Source: Streptomyces sp. TSRI0281 (GTDB lineage Bacteria > Actinomycetota > Actinomycetes > Streptomycetales > Streptomycetaceae). From it: a DNA stretch of 64,000 nucleotides. Position 1 is the stretch's first letter. Each line of letters starts with the position of its first letter. The notes under the pieces were generated by a model. It did not search any database and had not been told where the DNA came from. It saw only the letters and a program-made list of their open reading frames with translations. Positions 50,393 through 58,088 of the stretch are shown here, in pieces. A program made the position numbers and the translations under genes. Location of the stretch: the NCBI RefSeq assembly GCF_001905125.1, contig NZ_LWLE01000019.1, positions 1-64,000 on the forward strand, in the 5' to 3' direction.

Positions 50393-51568
50393 TTACAGCG
50401 CCGAGTGCGGCTTGTCGGCTGGCGGTTTGCCCGCGCGTGCCGCCACTCCCGCCCCCAGATTGACTTCGAGGATGTCCTGGGTTCCCGCGAGCAGAGAGAG
50501 TCCGGAGAAGTCGCGCATGTACCTTCCCAGGTCCGGAGTCCCGTAGAAACCGTGGCCACCCAGCAGGACCTGGGCCCGGTCGAGCACGAACCGGACCTGC
50601 TCCACGGCGAAATACTTGGCTGCCGCGACCACCGGATCGAATACCTGCTCCGCTCGGCCGGCCGCGACGCGCCCAAGTGCGTGATAGAGCACGGCCCGAG
50701 CCGTCTCGACCGCCACGTACATGCGCCCGAGGGATGCCTCGACGTTCTTCAGCCCGGCGAGAGGTTCGCCGTAGCGGTCGATGGCGGCCAGCCGTGTCGC
50801 GCAGTCCTCCAGGACCGCCTGGGCTCGGCCGAGCGGCGCACACGCGGCCCACAGCCGCTGGTAGCTGAGGAAGCGCTGAGCGTGCGTCAGCCCGTCGGTC
50901 GCCACGAGTATGCGGTCGGCCGGCAGCGGAACCTCTTCGAAGGTGATCGAGGCCGCGCCGGCCGTCCGCATGGCAACGGGCTCGGCGGCCGTCACTGTGA
51001 CGCCGGGATCATCGCGCTGCACCATGCAGGCCTGCATGTCCCCGGCCTCGTCCAGCGCGTAGGTGAGGAACACTTCGCTGATCAGCGCGCCGGTCACATA
51101 GGTCTTGTGGCCGGACAGGACGTAGTCGTCGCCTCTACGGCGCAGCAGGGTGCGAAACGAGAAGGCGTCGACATCCTCTGTGTACGCGATACCCGCACCT
51201 GACCGGCCCTGGGCGAGCGGAACCGCATACGTCTCGATCAGGTCGGCGCGGCCCGACGCGCACACGAGCCTCGCGATATCGATCTGATGATTGATGATCA
51301 GCGGAAGTGCGGAATCCGCACAGAGATATCCGATCTGTTCGAGCACCATCCCCCAGGTCAGGGCGTCGGCGTTCTCCCCGCCCACGTCTCGCGGCAGCGA
51401 GAGCGACAGCAGCCCGGTGGAACCCGCCAGAGCCATCAGATCGCTCGGCGGTGGGAGCCTCGCCTCATCCCGGTCGACCACGGTCCTGCCGACCTCGGCC
51501 AGCAGGACCCCCCAGCGGTTACGGACGAATCCGGCCACCTCGTCACGACGGTCCATGACATCAACCAT
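50393..51568 (-). CDS. Acyl-CoA-dehydrogenase homologue lacking both usual catalytic glutamates
   Basis: The 391-residue flavoprotein has the acyl-CoA dehydrogenase fold: SLSLPRDVGGENADALTWGM, IAYTEDVDAFSFRTLL, LSGHKTYVTGALISEVFLTYALD, MRTAGAASITFEEVPLPADR, QVLLGGHGFYGTPDLGRYMRD and LLAGTQDILEVNLGAG. The medium-chain catalytic position (YEGT) reads LAGT, and the isovaleryl position (ERL) reads YQRLW, so both canonical bases are missing. Enzymes of this fold without the base include flavin monooxygenases and N-hydroxylases. Start ATG at 51568, seven bases after GGGAGG. It is the first gene of the sulfur-carrier group. Confidence 0.8.
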   Translation of the reverse strand: MVDVMDRRDEVAGFVRNRWGVLLAEVGRTVVDRDEARLPPPSDLMALAGSTGLLSLSLPRDVGGENADALTWGMVLEQIGYLCADSALPLIINHQIDIARLVCASGRADLIETYAVPLAQGRSGAGIAYTEDVDAFSFRTLLRRRGDDYVLSGHKTYVTGALISEVFLTYALDEAGDMQACMVQRDDPGVTVTAAEPVAMRTAGAASITFEEVPLPADRILVATDGLTHAQRFLSYQRLWAACAPLGRAQAVLEDCATRLAAIDRYGEPLAGLKNVEASLGRMYVAVETARAVLYHALGRVAAGRAEQVFDPVVAAAKYFAVEQVRFVLDRAQVLLGGHGFYGTPDLGRYMRDFSGLSLLAGTQDILEVNLGAGVAARAGKPPADKPHSAL

Positions 51569-52075
51569 GCACATGCCTCCCTCGACGAACCCACTCCAAC
51601 GCCGGCAACAGGCTCCATCGGCGGAGACGACCAGCCGCATGCCCACGCTGAGGGCAATAGCTGTAGCCAGGACGGATCCCGATGGCGGGGTGCTGGCTGA
51701 TTGCCGCCCCCAGGTGGGCACCTCACCATTAAGCACCCGCTTCACGGGAGCGGGAACGGGGCCCGCACGACCGAGGCATGCACGCGTTGAACGCTTGTGA
51801 ACATGTGCGTCCTCTACGGCGAGAGACAGAGGCTCTGGCGTACAACACCCGCCCATGGCCCCGGGCCCGGAGCAATGCCGCAGGTCATGGGGGAAACACA
51901 GAAACGGTGTTTCCCCAGCTGCCAACCGGCACATCACGTTCGGGTACCGCGGCGGCCAGGAAATGCAGCCGTTGAAGGGGATGGGACGAGCACCCCGGGT
52001 GGCGGCCCGCTCATAGCGCCTGCACGTCCCGTGGCCCTCAGCACGCGGGTCCCGATTGGCCGGTAGTCACAGCCG
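51569..52075. other. Upstream region of the dehydrogenase/sulfur-carrier group
   Basis: About 510 bases without a supported gene. The promoter of the minus-strand group should lie here; a short segment near 51883-51930 contains GAAACACAGAAACGGTGTTT, an imperfect inverted repeat (AAACAC/GTGTTT). Confidence 0.35.
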
Positions 52076-52336
52076 CTACGACCGTGACTGCCCTTGGAGA
52101 ACCATGCGTTTGCGAACCTCAGCGGGCGACAGGACGTTCGTCTCCCGGTACAGACCGGTACGGATGGCGGTCCCGCTGGTCGGCAGCCCCCCGACGAAGC
52201 CGGCGTACCTTTTGCGCCACATCTTTCGCCCGCCCTCCAGGTCGGGGTCGCCGAGCTCCGGTTCCTCGCGGAGGCTCGTGATCCTGAGCTGCCGGAGAGC
52301 ACGCGCCGCGGCCCTGTGAGCCCCCTGGTGCTCCAA
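52076..52336 (-). pseudogene. Unrecognised gene fragment
   Basis: Coding-like minus-strand frame: LREEPELGDPDLEGGRKMWR, then KRYAGFVGGLPTSGTAIRTG and LYRETNVLSPAEVRKRMVLQ. Codon bias is strong, but there is no plausible start or ribosome binding site and the frame continues upstream without a start. It is probably a C-terminal remnant. The family is not recognised. Confidence 0.3.
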
Positions 52337-52404
52337 GGCCTTCTGCGCCGCGAGCTCGGTGTGAGGTTTCGGGGCACGCCCTGACCCGTAACTGAGCAGC
52401 CGTC

Positions 52405-52824
52405 ATGGCCGACACCACCACCGCTGTCCGGTCCGTCGTACGGGGCGAATCCCCCACCGCGCACGCTGTCGAGCCCGGCCCCATCGGCGCCGCCGACCTC
52501 GTAGGACTCCGGGCCGCACTCGATGCATCTTCGACAGTGACGGTCCCCGTGGCGTACTGCGGCGCGAGAACCTCACCTTCCGCACCACCCGGACCACATG
52601 GGCGGCCCGCCGCACCTGACTCCCCGTCCGGCGACTATATGTTCGCCGTCGCGGATCTCGTGATCATCAACAAGATCGACCTGCTCCCGTACGTCGACTT
52701 CGACGGCGACCAGTGCGAGAAGTACGCCCGGTCCATCAATCCGGACCTACAGGTGCTGAAGGTCTCGGCCACCACAGGAGAGGGGATGACGGACTGGTAC
52801 GACTGGTTGGGCGAGCGGTACTGA
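52405..52824 (+). pseudogene. hypB: Remnant of hydrogenase nickel-insertion GTPase HypB
   Basis: The C-terminal ~65 residues are clearly HypB-like: GDYMFAVADLVIINKIDLLP (NKxD guanine-specificity motif), YVDFDGDQCEKYARSINPDL, and VSATTGEGMTDWYDWLGERY. The first ~75 codons do not match HypB: the Walker A P-loop and zinc-binding Cys/His are missing. The 5' part has been replaced or scrambled. No other hydrogenase gene is in the window. Confidence 0.75.
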
Positions 52825-52960
52825 CGCCCTGCCGGCCGCCCCGGTGGTGCTTCAGCGGCGCCGAGGTGATGTCGCCCTTGGTCCGTGGCTGTGCCTGTCG
52901 GTTGCGGGGCAGCCGGGGGCGGCGGCCGGTCGCTGACCCCGGGTACCGCGGACCGGAAAG

Positions 52961-53713
52961 ATGAGTACGACGGCTCACGCCCCGGCGGCGCCCGCCACCG
53001 ACGATGAAGAGCAACATCATCATCGAGACCGGGGACCACACATGCTCAGCCGCATAGCCGACATCCTGGCGCCGGGCGTCGGGCGACTGTCGGTCACCAC
53101 CGACTCCGGCACCGAACTCACGCCGGGCAGCATCATCGCCGTGAACCACACCTCACTCGCCGACCCCGCCGTCGTGCTCGCCGCCCTGTACCGCCTCGGC
53201 ATCGAGCCGGTCGTCATGGCGGCTGCGGGGCTGTGGCGCATCCCGTTGCTCGGCCGCACCCTCGCCCGTGAAGGGCACATCCCGGTGTTCCGCGGAGACC
53301 GGCGAGCCGCGACCGCGCTCGACCTGGCGGCCGGGGCGCTCGACCGTGGCCGGCTGATCCTCATCTACGCCGAAGGCGGCCTGCCCCGCCGCAAGGACGC
53401 CGCGGAGGCGGCCCCCGGTGCCTTCCACAGCGGCCTGGCCCGGCTCGCCGAACGCACCGGCGCCCCCGTCGTACCCGTGGGCCAGGCCGGCGCCCGCCGG
53501 GTGACCTCGGGGAGCGTGGCGAAGCAACTCGCCGGCCTGGCCACAGCGCCGCTGCGCCGACCGGGCCTGCACGTCCATGTAGGCGTACCGCTGGAACTGA
53601 CGGGCGACCGCGCCGTGTGCACTGCGCGCGCCCGCACCGCGGTGACCACAGCGTGGCGTACGGCCGCAGCCCGCCTCGGTGAACCCGCCGCGCTCACCGC
53701 GGATCTGTCGTAG
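52961..53713 (+). CDS. PlsC-like 1-acyl-glycerol-phosphate acyltransferase
   Basis: The 250-residue protein has the acyltransferase motifs: NHTSLADP (HX4D), PVFRGDRRAA (block II), IYAEGGLPRRKDAA (EGT-like block III, here EGG) and GAPVVPVGQAGA (block IV). The N-terminus contains an acidic and His-rich stretch (TDDEEQHHHRDRG). It is likely a lysophospholipid or related acyltransferase at the membrane face. ATG 52961 has a GGAAAG site. It is isolated between a hypB remnant and a convergent membrane gene. Confidence 0.8.
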   Translation: MSTTAHAPAAPATDDEEQHHHRDRGPHMLSRIADILAPGVGRLSVTTDSGTELTPGSIIAVNHTSLADPAVVLAALYRLGIEPVVMAAAGLWRIPLLGRTLAREGHIPVFRGDRRAATALDLAAGALDRGRLILIYAEGGLPRRKDAAEAAPGAFHSGLARLAERTGAPVVPVGQAGARRVTSGSVAKQLAGLATAPLRRPGLHVHVGVPLELTGDRAVCTARARTAVTTAWRTAAARLGEPAALTADLS

Positions 53714-53828
53714 CGGGCCGGCCGGCGACGGGACCGGCCGCAGCGGGCCGCTCATCGCGGGAAGACCCGGCCGCTGTGTCTCGCTGATCGACGGGTCCCC
53801 TACCGATGACAGCCTGGGCGCAGGGGGG

Positions 53829-54683
53829 TCACAGCATGGCCGCGCCGGTCACCATCGCCGCGACCCCGCCGACCAGAAGGATGATGATCACACCGATGGA
53901 CCTCTCGTTGCCACGGCGATCGGCCGCGAGGTCGGTCGTGTAGACGGCCAGGTCGGAGGGGGCGTAGTAGAGGGTGAGCTCGCGGCCGAGGGACCGGCCC
54001 GGGGCGGGGATGCCGTCGCGGGACAGGACGGTGACACGGGTGCCCTCAAGGGTGGTGAAGGTGACGATGGGGGCATGGTTGACGATCTCTTGGCCCTCCC
54101 CGTCGGTATAGACGTCCTTGGTGACGGCCACGACACGCGCCGGAACGGCGACGGCCGAAGCCAGCAGGGCATCGCGGGCGCGCGCCAGCCGGATGTCGGG
54201 GCTGGCCGCCGCGAAGGCCGTGACGAGGGCACCGAAGCCGAGCAGCGCCGCCGGCCAGCCCCGGATGACGGTCGCGTGGATCGCCAGCCCGATGAGGAGC
54301 AGGGCGACCGTACAGTTCGGGCCGATGCGGCCGTTCTTCTCCCCCGCGATGTCCAGCACCACGCGGAACCGGTCCGGCCGCCCGGGTGGGTAGCGCACCT
54401 CGAACTCACGGCCCACCCAGGCTTCCTCGATCGCACTGCCGTGCTTCCCGGCGTTCGGCAGGATGAACTCCTGCCCTGTGGCAGGGTCCCGGAAAGCGAC
54501 CGTCACCGGTATCCCGGGCTCCTTGGAAGCGCCGTGTGCCGGCTGCCCCACCTCGACGATCCGTGCCTTCACCCAATACGCCCGCTGGGCGCGGGTCAGC
54601 CCGGCCAGCGAAAGCACGTAGCCGAGCAGCGCCAGCCCCGTGGGCACCACCCACCACAGCGCAAGCATGTCGTCAACACTCAT
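53829..54683 (-). CDS. DUF3592-type membrane protein
   Basis: The 284-residue protein has an N-terminal helix (LALWWVVPTGLALLGYVLSLAGL), two central helices (CTVALLLIGLAIHATVI, AALLGFGALVTAFAAA) and a C-terminal helix (SIGVIIILLVGGVAAMVTGA). Two soluble beta modules lie between (IPVTVAFRDPATGQEFIL, WVGREFEVRYPPGRPDRFRV; HAPIVTFTTLEGTRVTVLSR, LTLYYAPSDLAVYT), the duplicated DUF3592 pattern. Function is unknown. It is followed upstream on the same strand by the 140-residue gene. Confidence 0.75.
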   Translation of the reverse strand: MSVDDMLALWWVVPTGLALLGYVLSLAGLTRAQRAYWVKARIVEVGQPAHGASKEPGIPVTVAFRDPATGQEFILPNAGKHGSAIEEAWVGREFEVRYPPGRPDRFRVVLDIAGEKNGRIGPNCTVALLLIGLAIHATVIRGWPAALLGFGALVTAFAAASPDIRLARARDALLASAVAVPARVVAVTKDVYTDGEGQEIVNHAPIVTFTTLEGTRVTVLSRDGIPAPGRSLGRELTLYYAPSDLAVYTTDLAADRRGNERSIGVIIILLVGGVAAMVTGAAML

Positions 54684-54757
54684 CCGAGCCCCCGCCCTTC
54701 TCCGCAGAAGTCAGTCTGTGGAACCGGCGGAAGGCGCTTCGTACCTCGGCGCCGGAG

Positions 54758-55180
54758 TCACGGTGTCACGCCGCTTCCGGCATAGAGGTAACCACCGGGC
54801 CGGGCAGGATCGGCGATCAGCAGTACCGGGTCGCCGACGCGCGGGATCAGCAGCTTCGAGACAATGGTCTGGAGGGTGATGCGGTCGGCCGTACCGGACA
54901 ACTGGAGCACCAGGTCGACGATCGGGTCGAAGTTGACCAGCTTGCCGGTGTCGGCGATCGACACGACGACGGCGGGTATGGTCGGCACCCCCGCGGCGAG
55001 CAACTGCTGCACGTCCAGAGCGGAGTGATGCGCGCCGATCGACTGCTGGACCCGGGCGAAGTCCTCGTCGCCGAGGAAGGCGCGCGTGGCGCGGCCGTAG
55101 AAACCCTTGCCGCCGGCCACCTGCTCGGCGATCTCGGCGGCCCGCTCCTCGCGGCTCTTGCGCTTCCCGAAGATTCCCAT
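54758..55180 (-). CDS. Hypothetical 140-aa soluble protein
   Basis: Begins MGIFGKRKSREERAAEIAEQ (basic N-terminus) followed by FYGRATRAFLGDEDFARVQQ, then LLAAGVPTIPAVVVSIADTGKLVNFDPIVDLVLQL and RVGDPVLLIADPARPGGYLY. A small beta-barrel-like second half is suggested, similar to the DUF3592-associated single-domain proteins of actinobacteria. An AGAAGGGAAG site precedes ATG 55180. It is divergent from the CHAT operon and may share its promoter region. Confidence 0.6.
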   Translation of the reverse strand: MGIFGKRKSREERAAEIAEQVAGGKGFYGRATRAFLGDEDFARVQQSIGAHHSALDVQQLLAAGVPTIPAVVVSIADTGKLVNFDPIVDLVLQLSGTADRITLQTIVSKLLIPRVGDPVLLIADPARPGGYLYAGSGVTP

Positions 55181-55408
55181 GGTGTTCTTCCCTTCTGGTG
55201 ATGTCAGGCACAGGGGGCGGCCGACGGTCGACCGACCACCGACCTCGTCGTACGGAGCCACGAAGACGGCCGGGTCGCGTGGACGAACGTTCCGGTCATG
55301 GGTTCCCCCTCGTTGTCGGCCCTGGCTGACGGTATGGACGCTAGGCGGCCGGGGACGCCTACCGATCCCAGGTTCGTCCGCCCGTTCCCGTCGGCGTACC
55401 CTCCTCCC
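55181..55408. promoter_or_regulatory. Divergent promoter region of the CHAT operon
   Basis: About 230 bases between divergent genes. The plus-strand frame is open from 55298, but the segment before 55409 lacks coding character. No clear hexamers or operators were identified. Confidence 0.35.
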
Positions 55409-56779
55409 ATGCCGCCCCCCAGCCAGCCGACCGGCGAGCGCCGACCGCGCGCCATGGTCATCGACCACGCCTGGCGTGGTCTCGGGCCGTTGGCACAATC
55501 GCTGAGCGGCCCGGGCGGGGCACCGTTGACCCGGACGGTCAAGCTGATCGTGCTGCCGCTGATCGTCAGACCGGCGCTGCGTCCCGAACTCGCGGCGGAC
55601 TTTCTTGGACCGGCGCAGGCCGCGCGCCTCGACGAATTGATCCGGGAGTCCGGTACGCGCCTTGCGGCGACGGCGCAGTGGTTCACGCTGCTCAAGCAGA
55701 CCCGCCGGGCGCTGGGCATCGTGGCGGGCAATCCCCAGGATCTGTACTTCCAGCGCTGCTTCGAGCTGGCCACCGAACACGGGGCGCCCTCGGCCGGTGC
55801 GGACGCGATGGCCAGGGCCGTGGTCGAGGACGTGGCGGACACGGCCGACGGACGCACGGTGGAGGCGTTGAAGAGCTATCTGGCCGACGCCGCCCGGCGC
55901 TCCCGGCTCGACGGAGAGCTGGCCACCGCCTGGGACAGCCGTCCCCCGGCCCCGGCCGCCGACCCGTCCGCGGCGGTCGCGCTGGCGGCCGAGGTCCTGG
56001 ACGCCTGTGGCGCACCGGGCCGGACAGGGAACGCACCGGCGTACGTGTCCATGGTCGAGGCGGGACTCGGAGGCCTGTTCGGCAGGGCGCTGTGGGAGCA
56101 CGCGAACGGTGCCTGGGGCCGCGATGACCTGCCGACGCATCTGGGGCTGACCGTGCGGCAGGTGCCGCCGCGCCCGGAGGTCGGCCGGGGCGCGTCGACA
56201 GCCACGCTTCCCGCGCCGCTGGACCGCACGCTCTTCGAGCGGCTCTTCGTCGTCCTGCAGTCGTCGGCCCGGCGGGAGGAGTTGCCGACGGTGCCGGAAC
56301 TCGTCGGACGGGAGGCGGGCCGCAGTTGCGCTCCGCTCGGCCTGAACGACGAGAGCCTGCGCGTCGCCGTGGTCCTCGGCGGCCGGCTCGCGGTCGGCCT
56401 CGATCCGCTGGGCACCGGGGAGCACACGCCGGGGCGGACGGCGGCGCACCGGGCCGTCAACAGCCGCTGGCGACGGGAGGCCTCGGTCCTGCGCGCCCGC
56501 AGGATGACCGTTTCTCCCCGCCCCGACCCGGACGGCGGCGTTCTGGACGCCCTCGCCCAGGACCTCCGTACCCCGTGGGCCGCCTACATGCGGCGGCTGT
56601 GGGTACGGCTGCACGGGCGGGACGTCCGCGACGCACCGCTGGAGGACCTCGCGTCGGCCTGGGCGGTGCTCGACGGGGTCGCCCGTTCGGTGATGATGGA
56701 CCACCGTGCCAGAGTCCGGTCGGCGCTGCGCACCCTGTCGGCGGCCCCCGCGCGGGCGGCCGAGTCGAGGAGCGTGTGA
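55409..56779 (+). CDS. Hypothetical protein, first gene of the TPR-CHAT operon
   Basis: The 456-residue protein starts MPPPSQPTGERRPRAMVIDH and is mostly helical, without signal peptide or membrane helices. Segments of interest are VKLIVLPLIVRPALRPELAADFLGPAQAARLDELI and AWAVLDGVARSVMMDHRARV. No catalytic motif was recognised. It overlaps the next gene by one base (TGATG), so all three genes are translationally linked. A role as a sensor or regulatory partner of the CHAT protein is inferred from operon structure. Confidence 0.65.
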   Translation: MPPPSQPTGERRPRAMVIDHAWRGLGPLAQSLSGPGGAPLTRTVKLIVLPLIVRPALRPELAADFLGPAQAARLDELIRESGTRLAATAQWFTLLKQTRRALGIVAGNPQDLYFQRCFELATEHGAPSAGADAMARAVVEDVADTADGRTVEALKSYLADAARRSRLDGELATAWDSRPPAPAADPSAAVALAAEVLDACGAPGRTGNAPAYVSMVEAGLGGLFGRALWEHANGAWGRDDLPTHLGLTVRQVPPRPEVGRGASTATLPAPLDRTLFERLFVVLQSSARREELPTVPELVGREAGRSCAPLGLNDESLRVAVVLGGRLAVGLDPLGTGEHTPGRTAAHRAVNSRWRREASVLRARRMTVSPRPDPDGGVLDALAQDLRTPWAAYMRRLWVRLHGRDVRDAPLEDLASAWAVLDGVARSVMMDHRARVRSALRTLSAAPARAAESRSV

Positions 56780-58086
56780 TGGCGCGGGCCCGCATGGACG
56801 TCGATGTCACGGGGGCCGAGGACGGCACGATCCGGATCGCCGCCCCTCCCGCCCTCCGCCACGCCGGGGCCTACGACGATGCGGTCGCCGCGGGCCCCGA
56901 CTTCACCCGGGCAGTTCTCGATGTCGCGGGCGCCGTTCTGAGCTGGCCCGTCCTCGGCGACCCCGGCCCGCCGTCGGCGGAGGTCCATGACACAGGACGG
57001 GCCCAGCAGTGGCTGTGGGCGCTGTACGGCGAGCGCGTCGCCGCCGCCGTCCACGACTGTGCGCCGGGTGAGCCGGCCGGCATACGGGTGGCGGCGGACT
57101 CGACCGCCCTCGCGGGCAGCGCCGCCCGGCTCGGCCTCGGGCACTGGGCGGCCCGCTGGTGGCCGGCGTCGTACACGGACGGAATACCGGCGCTCGAACC
57201 GGACATGCTCGGCCTGGAGCTGGCCGCGCTCACCCACCGGTGCCAGCAGCTGTTCGACGACGACGATCAGTCCGACGACTGCGCGGCCGAACTGATCGAG
57301 GAGCACCGGGCCGCCCTCGAACCGCTGATCCAGTGGTGGCGCTCGGCACCGCCCGCGGACACGGCACGCCACCTGGAGAGCGTGCTGCGGCTGATCGACG
57401 ACGCGGCGGACAGCGCCGGGCTGGACGGGCCGGCGCTGCGCCGCCTCCGGTCCGCCCTGAGCCGGCACGGTCCGGCAGGTACACCGGCCCGCTCCGGCGC
57501 GCCGCTCGCACGGTACGACGGCTACGCCCTCGCGGCGGGCGGACCGCCCGACGCGGGCGGCCGGGTGATCGCCCGGGGCTCGGGCACCAACGACTGGCGC
57601 CGCTACCCGCCCGGCTTCGTCGACGCGGCCGAGAACGCGGTGTCCTGGACCGCTCGCGCACTCGGCGCGCGGCGGCGGATCGAGGTCGAGGCTGTCGCGC
57701 ACATCGCGGCGCCCGCCGCCGGTGTGCTCCTCGTCGCGGAGATCAACGTGAACGGTGGCCGCCCCGACCGGGTGCCCCTCGCCAGACGGGACGACCTATG
57801 GACCGGCGGTGCGGACCTGGACCTTGACCAGCCGGCCGGGGCGGTGGCGCCGCGTATCGAGGTCGGTGTCCTGCTGCCCGGCTTCGACCCGGGCCCCGGA
57901 ACCGGTCACCCCGGTACGTCCGGTGAAGCCGAGGGCCACGTCGACCGGGACGCGATCCGCGCGCTGGTGCGGCGGCGCCTGACCGCCGCGGCTCAGCCGC
58001 TGGCGTACGACGGGTCGCCGCACGATGCCTCCGCGGGCCCGTTCCTCGCCGAGACGGCCGCCACTGCCATCGGTGAGCAGTACTGA
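56779..58086 (+). CDS. Hypothetical protein, second gene of the TPR-CHAT operon
   Basis: The 435-residue protein has an acidic helical N-terminal half (LTHRCQQLFDDDDQSDDCAAELIEEHRAALEPLIQWW) and a beta-rich C-terminal half (DWRRYPPGFVDAAENAVSWT, IEVEAVAHIAAPAAGVLLVA, PRIEVGVLLPGFDP). The C-terminal module is not identified. It sits between the first gene (1-base overlap) and the CHAT gene (2-base gap), so stoichiometric production is likely. Confidence 0.65.
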   Translation: MARARMDVDVTGAEDGTIRIAAPPALRHAGAYDDAVAAGPDFTRAVLDVAGAVLSWPVLGDPGPPSAEVHDTGRAQQWLWALYGERVAAAVHDCAPGEPAGIRVAADSTALAGSAARLGLGHWAARWWPASYTDGIPALEPDMLGLELAALTHRCQQLFDDDDQSDDCAAELIEEHRAALEPLIQWWRSAPPADTARHLESVLRLIDDAADSAGLDGPALRRLRSALSRHGPAGTPARSGAPLARYDGYALAAGGPPDAGGRVIARGSGTNDWRRYPPGFVDAAENAVSWTARALGARRRIEVEAVAHIAAPAAGVLLVAEINVNGGRPDRVPLARRDDLWTGGADLDLDQPAGAVAPRIEVGVLLPGFDPGPGTGHPGTSGEAEGHVDRDAIRALVRRRLTAAAQPLAYDGSPHDASAGPFLAETAATAIGEQY

Positions 58087-58088
58087 GG

